Counted from the stretch's first letter, positions 26,227-34,695 are shown. The stretch: DNA of 64,000 nucleotides from Peribacillus alkalitolerans (GCF_010882125.1 NZ_JAAGVZ010000003.1:296535-360534); one strand, 5' to 3'. Notes: a model not told the origin generated them from the sequence alone. Numbers and translations are program-made.

Positions 26227-27000
26227 TTATTGTCCAGTGAATACGGAAGGTCTTTTTTCGATAAATGCTTGAACTCCTTCACGATGATCGTGAGTTAAGC
26301 CAGCCATTCTTTGACCGTACGCCTCTTTTTGTAAAAATTCATCCAGTGACATTTCATAACTTGCATTCAATTGGCTTTTAATTAATCCAATTGCTTTCGT
26401 CGGCATGCTAGCTAACCGTCTAGAAAAGTCGGAAACCGACTCATGCCATTCTTCATCTGTACTGATTTTTGTCACGAGCCCAATTCGATTCGCCTCTTCT
26501 GCAGAGACCTTTTCACCAAACACTGCGAGCTCAAGCGCTTTGGCATGCCCAACAATTTTGGGTAAATAATATAAGTTCCCTGAGTCAGGAATCAATCCAA
26601 CATGAATGAATGCCTGGACTAACTTTGCCTTCTCATGCATAATTCTGAAATCACAAGCTAATGCCAAGCTTAAACCAGACCCTGCTGCCACTCCATTGAT
26701 CGCGGCAATCACTGGTTTTTGGAGCTTCGATAGCTGAATCATGACTGGGGTATATCTCGTACGAAGCACTTCCCCATGATCCAAACCTTCTCCAACTCCC
26801 CCAAGATCCTCACCTGAAGAAAAGGCTCTACCTTCCCCCGTTATGACAAGACATCTAACACTCTCATCCCGATCCACCGTTTTCAATGCATGAAGCATTT
26901 CTCTATGCATCGCTTCAGTAAAAGCATTCAATTTATCGGGACGATTCAACGTTAATGTGGCAACAGAATCATTCACTTCGTATTTAATCGTTTCGTACAA
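26227..27000 (-). CDS. paaG: PaaG: ring-1,2-epoxyphenylacetyl-CoA isomerase
   Basis: 257 residues, crotonase fold. The two hydratase Glu residues are missing (GSGLSLALAC, QAFIHVGLIPDSG), while the Asp of IPDSG is present; this is the PaaG signature. It converts the epoxide to the oxepin-CoA and can shift double bonds. 23 bp upstream of the ALDH gene. Confidence 0.9.
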   Translation of the reverse strand: MYETIKYEVNDSVATLTLNRPDKLNAFTEAMHREMLHALKTVDRDESVRCLVITGEGRAFSSGEDLGGVGEGLDHGEVLRTRYTPVMIQLSKLQKPVIAAINGVAAGSGLSLALACDFRIMHEKAKLVQAFIHVGLIPDSGNLYYLPKIVGHAKALELAVFGEKVSAEEANRIGLVTKISTDEEWHESVSDFSRRLASMPTKAIGLIKSQLNASYEMSLDEFLQKEAYGQRMAGLTHDHREGVQAFIEKRPSVFTGQ

Positions 27001-27125
27001 TGTATGTACCCCCTTGTAGACCCTGCCTCTATAAATCCTTTAGTCTGACCCCACTCACAATCTCATCTCTTAGCGTTAAAGGGACTTTGCCTTTGCATCC
27101 TTACTTGTGTAGTGGGACCTAGCCC
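27001..27125. other. Spacer inside the paa operon
   Basis: 125 bp between paaF and paaG. It repeats the GTCTGACCCCACnCAC motif seen at 24600 and holds paaG's leader. No promoter or terminator is convincing, so the operon may read through. Confidence 0.35.
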
Positions 27126-27905
27126 CTATTTACCTCTAAATTGAGGTTTTCTCTTTTCTTTAAAGGCTAACATGCCCTCCTTTTGATCTTCCGATGAAAA
27201 AAGGAGGTAAAAATTCTTTCTTTCGAATTGCATTCCTTCTAAAGTGGTCGAATCAACTGCCTTTTGAACGGATTCCTTTATCAAACGAAGCGATAATGGA
27301 GGCTTAGTCGCTAAGTTCTCTGCAAAGCGAACTGTTTCTTCCATTAATAGATTAGAAGGAATCGTGTCACAGACTACACCGTAATGAAGGGCTTCTTTCG
27401 CTGAAAAGCGATCCCCTGTCATCAGCCAGCGCAACGCTCTCGTACGACCTACCAACTTAGTCAATCGCTGCGTCCCGCCCGCACCTGGCATGACTCCCAA
27501 ATTAACCTCTGGAAATCCAAATTCTGCATCTTCCGCAGCAAACAGTAAATCACAACACAGTGCAAGCTCAAATCCGCCACCTAGGGCAAAACCATGAACC
27601 GCTCCAATGATGGGTTTTTTAATGGCTCCTAGACGGTCCCAATCCGTAAATTGGTTGAGGAGCTCCATTCCGATTGGATCGGTATTCACCATTTCGTCAA
27701 TGTCCGCTCCTGCTGCGAATGCCCTTCCATTCCCAGACAATACAATCACACGTATGTACTCGTCTCGATCGTAGCCCTCCATAGCCTCTACAATCTCAGC
27801 CACCATTCCTCGATTGATGGCGTTCAGTACTTTCGGACGATTCAACGCAATGAACCCAACGGAACCTTCTACTTTTGTTTCAATGAACTGGAATTCTTTA
27901 CTCAT
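27126..27905 (-). CDS. paaF: PaaF: enoyl-CoA hydratase
   Basis: 259 residues. Both catalytic Glu positions are present (GGFELALCC and FPEVNLG), with the PGAGGTQRL block. In the paa pathway PaaF hydrates 2,3-dehydroadipyl-CoA. Its first codons overlap the EthD-like gene end by 8 bp. Assignment of F versus the third hydratase (21688) rests on order only. Confidence 0.82.
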   Translation of the reverse strand: MSKEFQFIETKVEGSVGFIALNRPKVLNAINRGMVAEIVEAMEGYDRDEYIRVIVLSGNGRAFAAGADIDEMVNTDPIGMELLNQFTDWDRLGAIKKPIIGAVHGFALGGGFELALCCDLLFAAEDAEFGFPEVNLGVMPGAGGTQRLTKLVGRTRALRWLMTGDRFSAKEALHYGVVCDTIPSNLLMEETVRFAENLATKPPLSLRLIKESVQKAVDSTTLEGMQFERKNFYLLFSSEDQKEGMLAFKEKRKPQFRGK

Positions 27906-28206
27906 TCACTTCTTCACCGATCATCAACGTAACTAGATCGCCTGCGAAAGACATTAAATCCTTTCCAGAAGCTCTACCTTCATCGGATTTCATCGCAGCT
28001 TTTAATGCTTCATGGCTCTCATAATACATTTCACACATGATATAGTATTTGCCCTCGCCACCCATTGGGCTTCCTACTACTCTTGTAACCTCCATTTTTT
28101 GCAGTCCTGGAATTTTAGCCGTGATTGGGGCATGATGACCAAAATAGTGTTGATCAAAAGCTTCCTTATTTTCTGGGTGCTTGTAAAGCGCGATTAATTT
28201 AACCAT
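27898..28206 (-). CDS. EthD-family small protein
   Basis: 102 residues, ferredoxin-like dimeric alpha/beta barrel. MVKLIALYKHPENKEAFDQHY and the HHAPITAKIPGLQKMEV block (written separately) are typical of EthD-type proteins often linked with degradation pathways. Overlaps paaF by 8 bp. Its role in phenylacetate degradation is not defined. Confidence 0.8.
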   Translation of the reverse strand: MVKLIALYKHPENKEAFDQHYFGHHAPITAKIPGLQKMEVTRVVGSPMGGEGKYYIMCEMYYESHEALKAAMKSDEGRASGKDLMSFAGDLVTLMIGEEVNE

Positions 28207-28280
28207 GTAAAATCTCTCCTTTTAGATAAAAAATATTTTTAGTACATAAGCGTCCACTTTATTTTTGGTTTTCGTATTGA

Positions 28281-28493
28281 TTGTTGTTTTTACGTAATAA
28301 AGTTTGCCCGATGATCACAACTCCAGGCACTTGCTTTCCGCGGGGAGGAATGGGAGCCTCTTCGGTGTTACCACCTGTGGGGTCTCCCACTTTCCTCTTT
28401 TTCCCGCAGGAGTCAAGTATCCTCCGCTACAATCAACTCAGGCAGGTATAGTTAAATTGCGCTAAAAAAGCAACAAACTTTACGAAAACAACC
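28281..28493 (-). repeat. GC-rich palindromic repeat, copy 2, with terminal inverted repeats
   Basis: Same core as copies 1 and 3 but on the minus strand, 28320-28445. The ends form imperfect inverted repeats: left GTTGTTTTTACG..AAAGTTTG (28283-28306), right GCAACAAACTTTACGAAAAC (28470-28489). This looks like a small non-autonomous element (MITE-like) sitting between paaD and the EthD gene. It splits the paa genes into two blocks with a 328-bp gap. Confidence 0.7.
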
Positions 28494-28534
28494 ACATTAT
28501 TAAAACTGCTTAGGTCATGGACGCTAAATTCCCA

Positions 28535-29044
28535 TTACATTAGCGTTGAAATAGGCTTCATTGCTTCAAACGGGTTCTTGCAGGTTTTACAGTACAGGAT
28601 GCTTCTACATGCTGTTGGTCCAAATATATTCTCCATCGTCGTATATGATGAATCACAATATGGACAAAGTACATGCCATTCCCCTGTTTCGCTCACTTGT
28701 TTTGGTGGAGGAGCGATCCCGAACTCTTTGAGTCTTTCACGGCCAATTTCTGAGACACGGTCGGACGTCCAAGGGGGATCAAACACAAACTGGACTTCAA
28801 CCTCTTCCAACCAATCGAGTGAAGTAACCGCTTTCAAAATATTACTCTTGATAATATCTAAAGCAGGACACCCCATGAAGGTTGGTAGAATGCTAATAAC
28901 GATACCATTACCAGAAACTTTTATTTCTTCTACCATCCCTAATTCTAAAATGCTGACAGAATCAATTTCTGGATCTTTTACAGATTGTAGCGCCAGTTCT
29001 ATTTCGGATTGTTGGAGTGCGGTTAATTCCCCGAACCATTTCAT
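28535..29044 (-). CDS. paaD: PaaD: 1,2-phenylacetyl-CoA epoxidase maturation subunit
   Basis: 169 residues: N-terminal MIP18/DUF59 domain (VKDPEIDSVSILELGMVEEI, PTFMGCPALDII) and C-terminal four-Cys zinc ribbon (CPYCDSS...CRSILYCKTC). PaaD-type proteins assist assembly of the PaaAC di-iron epoxidase. Last gene of paaABCD; 29 bp after paaC. Confidence 0.9.
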   Translation of the reverse strand: MKWFGELTALQQSEIELALQSVKDPEIDSVSILELGMVEEIKVSGNGIVISILPTFMGCPALDIIKSNILKAVTSLDWLEEVEVQFVFDPPWTSDRVSEIGRERLKEFGIAPPPKQVSETGEWHVLCPYCDSSYTTMENIFGPTACRSILYCKTCKNPFEAMKPISTLM

Positions 29045-29073
29045 ACATCATTCATCCCTTTATAAATAGGCTT

Positions 29074-29877
29074 TTACCAGATAGCTGCTGGATCTGAAGC
29101 GTATACTTCACTTAATACTTTCAGAGCATCCTGTAAATCGGGGGTATGTTCTCCCTTTCTACCCTCTCCACTTTCCTTCCCAATGGCAGCAGTGTAAGTA
29201 AGTCCGCTTGAAGTAAACATTTGGTTCATGACGGAATGGAAACGTGCAATAAGAACATCTTCTGCCTCAATCAACCCTGCTTCAGACATTTCTTTGCTTA
29301 ATGCTCCTAATGAAAGGACATCTCCAAAGTCTTTTATAACGATGTTAATCGCTTGTTCCATTCTGGTCCTTGCTTCGCCACCAGCTTCAACCAGTTGCTT
29401 GAACCAGATATTCCAGTGCATCTGATGATAATAAAGCTCCATACTTACCTTGACTGCCGTATCAGCAAGAGGCTTATAGGACGATGTTTTTAATGAATTG
29501 ATTTTGATTTTCTTCGCATGGGAGTAAAAGAAGTGACGGACAACCGCAAATGCCCAATCATATTTCGGCTCCTGCAAGTATGTTCCTGGTCCATTCACTT
29601 TCTCAAGAATGATGGCATTCTTACGTTCACTCGCAGGCCTTGCATGCGCAAGGTAATCCATATCCTTTTCCCCAAGCTCTTCCAACAATCGATAATACAT
29701 CACTGCGTGCCCCATCGTATCTTGATTGATGGACGAATAGGCTACATCTTCTTCAATATGCGGAGCTAATCCAAGCCATTCAGACCCTCGATATGCTAGG
29801 ATAAAATCATCGTCTGCAAGCTGATATAATAATTCTATTAATGCTAGTTTACTAGTTTGCTCTAATTGCTCCGTCAT
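29074..29877 (-). CDS. paaC: PaaC: structural subunit of phenylacetyl-CoA epoxidase
   Basis: 267 residues from ATG 29877, which overlaps the paaB stop (ATGA) and follows GGGGAGGG; a longer frame of 7 residues exists. Ferritin-like helices with ALIELLYQLADDDFILAYRGSEW and SINQDTMGHAVMYYRLL are typical of PaaC, partner of the catalytic PaaA. Confidence 0.9.
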   Translation of the reverse strand: MTEQLEQTSKLALIELLYQLADDDFILAYRGSEWLGLAPHIEEDVAYSSINQDTMGHAVMYYRLLEELGEKDMDYLAHARPASERKNAIILEKVNGPGTYLQEPKYDWAFAVVRHFFYSHAKKIKINSLKTSSYKPLADTAVKVSMELYYHQMHWNIWFKQLVEAGGEARTRMEQAINIVIKDFGDVLSLGALSKEMSEAGLIEAEDVLIARFHSVMNQMFTSSGLTYTAAIGKESGEGRKGEHTPDLQDALKVLSEVYASDPAAIW

Positions 29878-30215
29878 TTTTCGATTTTCCCTCCCCACGA
29901 GAGGATTTCTTGTTCGTCCAGCATCTCTTGCTCATAATGGCGCCATTTTTTCTTTAAATAGCCATATCCTTTTGTATTCCGATAATCTTTATTATCGAGC
30001 CTTGCTAATGACTGCCTTTCTTCAGGCGTCATTTTTCTAACATCCGATCGCTTCACCACCCAAATATCAGCCACAGGTTCTCTCCTCATGAAATTCTCCT
30101 GTGCCAAAACAAGTGCCAGCTCTTGATTAGGTGCCAATAAACTGAACTGGTATTGCATGGGAGCCGTATCAGAACGCCTACTAAAAACCTCATATTCTTC
30201 ATAAAAATTACTCAA
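29874..30215 (-). CDS. paaB: PaaB: bridging subunit of phenylacetyl-CoA epoxidase
   Basis: 113 residues if translation begins at the TTG at 30215: AAAGGAGG lies 7 bp before it, and the resulting N-terminus (SNFYEEYEVFSRR) aligns with known PaaB starts. The ATG 18 bp upstream has the ribosome binding site inside its own codons and is unlikely. PaaB links PaaAC heterodimers. Coupled to paaC by ATGA. Confidence 0.88.
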   Translation of the reverse strand: MSNFYEEYEVFSRRSDTAPMQYQFSLLAPNQELALVLAQENFMRREPVADIWVVKRSDVRKMTPEERQSLARLDNKDYRNTKGYGYLKKKWRHYEQEMLDEQEILSWGGKIEK

Positions 30216-30240
30216 GGAAGGTCCTCCTTTCAACCAAAAG

Positions 30241-31200
30241 TTAGACTACGTCATTTTTCCCGCTTAACGCTTCGCGAACCCAAGCATTGTTTTCATAAGC
30301 TAGCTCTCTTAATCTCAATCGATCCTTTGACTTCGGTCCTCGATTTTTAATGATTTCTTTAAAGCGCTTCCAGTCTGGCTGTTGGTAAACCCACATCTTT
30401 TGTTCATTGTCAAAATGCATCGTAGGATCGGGGATCGTCAAGCCAAGGGAAAGAATTCTCGGAACATACTTGGTGAAAAAGTCTTGGCGTAACTCTTCAT
30501 TTGACTTTGATCGGATTCGATACCTCGCAGTCACATCCTGTTTGGACGTTCCCGTCGCAGTTGCATCTCCTGGACCGAAAAACATCAACAAAGCTTCCCA
30601 CCATCGGTTGATGGAATCTTGGATCAATGCTTTTTGTTCAGTCGTTCCTTCTGCAAGGGCCATTATGATTGCTTCCCCGTGTTGGGCATGGAACACTTCT
30701 TCCGCACAAATACGTTTCAACGCTCGGGCATATGGGCCATAAGAGGCATCTAGCATATTGGTTTGTGTGATGATTGCTGCACCATCCACCAACCAACCGA
30801 TTAATCCTGCATCTCCCCAAGTAGGAGCTTCCATATGAAAGACATTATGAAACTTCAAATCTCCTGATAATAAATCTTCCAAAATATCACCACGAGATTT
30901 CCCAACTGGTTTTAATAAATCTTCTGCCACACGTAGGAGTAGCTGTCCGTGCCCCATTTCGTCTTGTACTTTCGCCATAATTCCTAATTTCCGCTTTAAA
31001 GAAGGTGCTTTTGGCACCCACTCTTTTTCAGGTAGAGCACCCATAATCTCACTAATTCCATGCATGGAAATGAGCTTAATCAGTACATTTCTATACTCAT
31101 CTGGCATCCAATCATCCGCTTCGATTTTTTCACCGGCTTGGATTCGTTCCATGAATTTCTTATGCTTTTCTTCTAGTGTTATTGTTTCAAGCTCTGACAC
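30241..31200 (-). CDS. paaA: PaaA: catalytic subunit of phenylacetyl-CoA epoxidase
   Basis: 319 residues, GTG start after AAGGTGGTG. Di-iron ferritin-like fold with carboxylate/His sets in KVQDEMGHGQLLLRVAEDLL and RICAEEVFHAQHGEAIIM. PaaA oxygenates ring-activated phenylacetyl-CoA to the 1,2-epoxide. First gene of paaABCD with a good promoter and a palindromic operator candidate. No paaE reductase gene occurs in the cluster. Confidence 0.93.
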   Translation of the reverse strand: MSELETITLEEKHKKFMERIQAGEKIEADDWMPDEYRNVLIKLISMHGISEIMGALPEKEWVPKAPSLKRKLGIMAKVQDEMGHGQLLLRVAEDLLKPVGKSRGDILEDLLSGDLKFHNVFHMEAPTWGDAGLIGWLVDGAAIITQTNMLDASYGPYARALKRICAEEVFHAQHGEAIIMALAEGTTEQKALIQDSINRWWEALLMFFGPGDATATGTSKQDVTARYRIRSKSNEELRQDFFTKYVPRILSLGLTIPDPTMHFDNEQKMWVYQQPDWKRFKEIIKNRGPKSKDRLRLRELAYENNAWVREALSGKNDVV

Positions 31201-31223
31201 ATTCTACACCACCTTAACATATA

Positions 31224-31268
31224 ACGTTAATTTAACGTAATTATATTATAATGTTATACAACATTCAA
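31224..31268 (-). promoter_or_regulatory. paaA promoter with 15-bp palindromic operator candidate
   Basis: Minus strand: TTGAAT (31263-31268), 17-bp spacer, TATAAT (31240-31245). A perfect 7+1+7 palindrome ACGTTAATTTAACGT (31224-31238) covers the expected transcription start. Such placement fits repression by PaaX, the only paa regulator in the window. Confidence 0.55.
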
Positions 31269-31285
31269 CGGAATGTTCTGACTAT

Positions 31286-32614
31286 TTATGGATTTGTCGT
31301 GCTAAATTTTCGATGGTCCAAAATCCTAACAGCTTTCCCTTCTGACCTAGGGATCGATTTTGGAGGACAAACCTTGACATCTATAGAAATGAGGAGATGA
31401 CTTTTTAATGTATGTTGAATTTCCCTTGAAAGAAACTGGATTTGATCATGGTCCAGGTTTTTACCTAGCTCCATAAATAGATCCTCCTTCACTTCAATAT
31501 GAAGTTCCACAGTATCGAGCGTACCAATCCGCTTGACATGCAATTGGTAGTGAGGAACAATTTCATTTGAACTCAGTAGATAATGCTCGATTTCCGATGG
31601 AAAAACATTTACACCACGAACAATCAACATATCATCGATTCGTCCTTTGATACGAGACATTCTTGTCGTTGTCCTGCCGCAGGCGCACACCTCCCTAGAA
31701 AGGGAAGCAATATCTCCAGTTCTATAACGAATGATAGGCAGGGCTTCCTTTGTAAGGCTTGTGAAAACGAGTTCCCCTTCCTCACCATCCGGGAGGGGCA
31801 GAAGCGTAATGGGATCAATGACTTCTACATAAAAATGATCTTCCGCAACATGCAGGCCATTTTGAGCTTCATGGCATTCCATTGAAACGCCCGGTCCTAA
31901 AATTTCACTCAAACCATAAATATCGCAGGCTTTGATGCCTAACTTTTTCTCTAATAAGGCACGCATTTCTTCCGACCAAGGCTCCGCCCCAAAGATACCA
32001 AACTTCAATGAATTTTCACTTAAATCAATACCCATATGCTCCATCCGTTCAGTGATCGTCAGAATATAAGAAGGTGTACCACAAATGACCGAAGGCTTAA
32101 AGTCTTGTATCAGTGCTATCTGGCGATCAGTGTTTCCCCCTGAAACAGGGACGGTAGCCATGCCTAGTTTTTCACTACCATAATGGAGACCCAATCCTCC
32201 GGTAAATAGTCCATACCCATACGCATTATGTAACACTTCTCCCTTATTTCCGCCTGCCATTGAAATGGCACGGGCTACGAGATTCCCCCACATATCGATG
32301 TCCTTTTGGGTATATCCGACAACGGTTGGTTTTCCGCTCGTACCTGAAGAAGCATGAATTCGTACTACCTCACTTTGTTCAACAGCAAATAATCCAAACG
32401 GATACTGCCCCCTTAAATCTTTCTTTGTAGTAAATGGCAGATTTTTAATATCATCTAGTTTCTGAATATCTTGTGGAATGATGCCTGCCTCATTCCACTG
32501 TTTCCGATAAAACGGGACTTGTTCATACACAGTGTTAACTGTAGCCAATATCCTTTTAAATTGCAGCCTCTCCATCTTTTCCCTACTGTAGGTTTCTTCC
32601 TCATGTAAAATCAT
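31286..32614 (-). CDS. paaK: PaaK: phenylacetate-CoA ligase
   Basis: 442 residues. AMP-binding motif HASSGTSGKPTVVGY, acyl-adenylate motifs YGLSEILGPG and YRTGDIASL, and the C-terminal GRIDDMLIVRGVNVFPSEIE. It activates phenylacetate to phenylacetyl-CoA, the first step and the source of the PaaX inducer. It has its own promoter and lies 85 bp ahead of paaA, so paaK may be both monocistronic and co-transcribed. Confidence 0.93.
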   Translation of the reverse strand: MILHEEETYSREKMERLQFKRILATVNTVYEQVPFYRKQWNEAGIIPQDIQKLDDIKNLPFTTKKDLRGQYPFGLFAVEQSEVVRIHASSGTSGKPTVVGYTQKDIDMWGNLVARAISMAGGNKGEVLHNAYGYGLFTGGLGLHYGSEKLGMATVPVSGGNTDRQIALIQDFKPSVICGTPSYILTITERMEHMGIDLSENSLKFGIFGAEPWSEEMRALLEKKLGIKACDIYGLSEILGPGVSMECHEAQNGLHVAEDHFYVEVIDPITLLPLPDGEEGELVFTSLTKEALPIIRYRTGDIASLSREVCACGRTTTRMSRIKGRIDDMLIVRGVNVFPSEIEHYLLSSNEIVPHYQLHVKRIGTLDTVELHIEVKEDLFMELGKNLDHDQIQFLSREIQHTLKSHLLISIDVKVCPPKSIPRSEGKAVRILDHRKFSTTNP

Positions 32615-32683
32615 ATTCTCACCCCATTTTTATATGACGATAATATTGCGTATAAAAATAATATGTAATATTACTAACATATT

Positions 32684-32708
32684 TACCTTTTATTTTCTGA
32701 AAAGTCAA
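32684..32708 (-). promoter_or_regulatory. paaK promoter overlapped by a CodY-like box
   Basis: Minus strand TTGACT (32703-32708), 17 bp, then TAAATA. The plus-strand sequence TATTTTCTGAAAAGT (32691-32705) agrees with the CodY consensus at 13 of 15 positions and covers part of the -35. CodY binding there would shut off paaK in rich medium. A 10-bp palindrome GTAATATTAC is at 32665-32674. Confidence 0.45.
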
Positions 32709-32813
32709 ATAATAAATATGAGATAGAACTTATTACAAATGTAAAGAAAGCCTTGATGGGAATTTATGTTAGTATTTTAAAGCGGTCAGTAATAATTGTA
32801 TGAGGTGAATAAT

Positions 32814-33284
32814 ATGGAGATTCGATTGGAGAAAGCAACCAAATCTGATGCAGAAGTAATTTTGGATATACAAAAAAAAGCATTTATGCCTTTGCTGGAA
32901 AAATATCAAGATTACGAAACTAGTCCAGCTAATGAAAATATTGAAAGAGTCATTTCAAGGATTATCAATCCTAAAGGAGGATTTTATAAAATAGTAGTTA
33001 ACCACACTATCGTAGGGGCTATTTGTGTTTTTTGGAAGGAAGAAGCACAATTTTGGATCAGTCCGATGTTTATTTTGCCCCAATATCAAGGGCAGAAAAT
33101 AGCCCAACAAGCCATTTACTATCTAGAGGAAATGTTTCCTCATGCCACTATTTGGGAATTAGCGACACTACTGGAGGAACAACGAAATTGTTACCTTTAC
33201 GAAAAATTGGGATTCAAACAGACTGGTGTGACTAAGAAGATCAATGATCAAACAACCCTAGTTTATTATAAAAAGATTTGTTAA
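32814..33284 (+). CDS. GNAT N-acetyltransferase
   Basis: 156 residues from ATG 32814 (GAGGTG before it; a 6-codon longer frame exists). RLEKATKSDAEVILDIQ start and the acetyl-CoA loop LPQYQGQKIAQQAI, followed by the C-terminal YEKLGFKQTG, mark a GNAT enzyme. Substrate unknown. Convergent with the PP2C gene. Confidence 0.8.
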   Translation: MEIRLEKATKSDAEVILDIQKKAFMPLLEKYQDYETSPANENIERVISRIINPKGGFYKIVVNHTIVGAICVFWKEEAQFWISPMFILPQYQGQKIAQQAIYYLEEMFPHATIWELATLLEEQRNCYLYEKLGFKQTGVTKKINDQTTLVYYKKIC

Positions 33285-33290
33285 CAAAAA

Positions 33291-33318
33291 AGCGTCCGGA
33301 TCATTAAATCCGAACGTT
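33291..33318 (+). terminator. Imperfect terminator after the GNAT gene
   Basis: AGCGTCCGGAT, 6-nt loop, ATCCGAACGTT with one mismatch and one G-U pair; lies between convergent genes. Confidence 0.5.
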
Positions 33319-33324
33319 TAACTT

Positions 33325-34143
33325 TTATTCATCACTTGGTCGGCTCACTTCTTGGAAAATATTAATCTTCCAAGAAACAATGGTGGTACTATCCCTGACG
33401 TTTCGACTTTGTATTTCTGCTAACAACGCCTTTACACTTGCATCATTCTCTGAATTTGAGAACACTTCACCTAAATCTTTTGGGTTGGAATAAGGTTCGC
33501 CTGGACATTCAATGAGTCCATCAGTGGTAAGGAAGATATGATTTACCCCTTTTCTTAACTCCCTCACACCACTGCTATAACAAGGTACAACCTGTTCAAA
33601 CGTATTTACTTGTCCTATCCACTCATAGAATTGTCTTTGGTTCAATTGATACTGACTAAGAGCAGCTAGCTCCGGATGAAATAGATATAAAAGGCAATCT
33701 CCAACCGAAAACCACCAAACGTATTTGTCTTTCCTTACGACAATTAAACAAGCCGTTTCACCCTTAATCTTACGGCAAACAGAAAGAAATTCATCATTCT
33801 GAAAGATTTCTAGGACCAACTTTTCCATGCTCTTGAAAACACTTTGTAGAGGATGGGATAGAATCCTTTGTATGTCGGATTTTTTCTGTACAAATTGTTC
33901 AACTACTAATTCGGCACTCTTAGCGGTGTTGTGTGCATCAAGAATCATCGCAAATTCCCATGAACCTTCTTCACCTTTCCACACTAAGCAACCGTCTTCA
34001 TTCTTATATTGGCCCGCTTCAGAGCTTCCTCCATAACGACCAATGACCATATCGCTTAGACAATGAATATGTGGCATATCAACAAAATGTTGTTGGCTGC
34101 CAACCCAAATCAACTCGTCCAACACTTTATTCATTTTGATCAT
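33325..34143 (-). CDS. PP2C-family protein phosphatase
   Basis: 272 residues with PP2C motifs in order: KNEDGCLVW, FAMILDAHNT (Asp of the metal site; the usual DGHG is altered to DAHN), SVGDCLLYL, LTTDGLIECPG, and RDSTTIVSW near the C-terminus. Metal-dependent Ser/Thr phosphatase is likely, with an unusual second metal motif. Ribosome binding site is weak (AGAGAA), so the start (or the ATG 9 bp on) is uncertain. Single gene. Confidence 0.75.
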   Translation of the reverse strand: MIKMNKVLDELIWVGSQQHFVDMPHIHCLSDMVIGRYGGSSEAGQYKNEDGCLVWKGEEGSWEFAMILDAHNTAKSAELVVEQFVQKKSDIQRILSHPLQSVFKSMEKLVLEIFQNDEFLSVCRKIKGETACLIVVRKDKYVWWFSVGDCLLYLFHPELAALSQYQLNQRQFYEWIGQVNTFEQVVPCYSSGVRELRKGVNHIFLTTDGLIECPGEPYSNPKDLGEVFSNSENDASVKALLAEIQSRNVRDSTTIVSWKINIFQEVSRPSDE

Positions 34144-34278
34144 TCTCTAAAATAGTCTGAATACTTCCAGAATGTTTATTGCAAATGAAGCAAACTTCCA
34201 TCATAATCATCCTCTATTGAAATTTTTAGAAAATTATAATATAAAAGCATCTTTATTGGAATAAATTTCTAAATAAAA

Positions 34279-34304
34279 AAGAGAAGTAACTAAACACTTC
34301 TCTT
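34279..34304 (-). terminator. Terminator overlapping a lipoprotein stop codon
   Basis: AAGAGAAGT, 8-nt loop, ACTTCTCTT; the T-run on the minus strand follows. The stem includes the stop of the 34303-34695 gene. Confidence 0.75.
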
Positions 34305-34695
34305 AATGATTAGTAAGTGGTATCTTCAATACATCGATTTTGGACCCGTCTTTCGCTGAATAAACAAACAGCTCAAGTTCTGTACCCTTTAGTTCCTTTT
34401 CAATTATTATCTCAAAGTCCCCCCACGCAGGAGCGCCATCAGTTTGATAAAAGTCCTGTTTGACAATCGTACTATCCTTTATGATTGCGTATTGAAAATT
34501 CCCTTCAAACACTCTTGCTTTTCCAGTAACGACAAGGTGGTCTTCCTCTTCCTTGATCATAACTTCTTTAAAAGCATCATTTTCGTATCGTTTCTCTTCT
34601 TTTGAAATTGGTTCAGAAGTATTGTCCTGTTGCCCGCATGAAGTTAAAGTAACTAATATTGCTATTAGTACAGATAGGAATAATGATTTGTTCAT
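34303..34695 (-). CDS. Gmad2-domain lipoprotein
   Basis: 130 residues. Signal peptide with lipobox (LVTLTSCGQQ, Cys about 20) and an immunoglobulin-like Gmad2 domain: VTGKARVFEGNFQYAI, then DGAPAWGDFEIIIE. The domain is common on GerM-like and sporulation/cell-wall lipoproteins of Bacillus. Located on the outer side of the membrane; partner unknown. Confidence 0.75.
   Translation of the reverse strand: MNKSLFLSVLIAILVTLTSCGQQDNTSEPISKEEKRYENDAFKEVMIKEEEDHLVVTGKARVFEGNFQYAIIKDSTIVKQDFYQTDGAPAWGDFEIIIEKELKGTELELFVYSAKDGSKIDVLKIPLTNH

Noticed and set aside
28578-29069. 163-codon plus-strand frame
   Set aside because: Antisense shadow of paaD, which has clear domain motifs.
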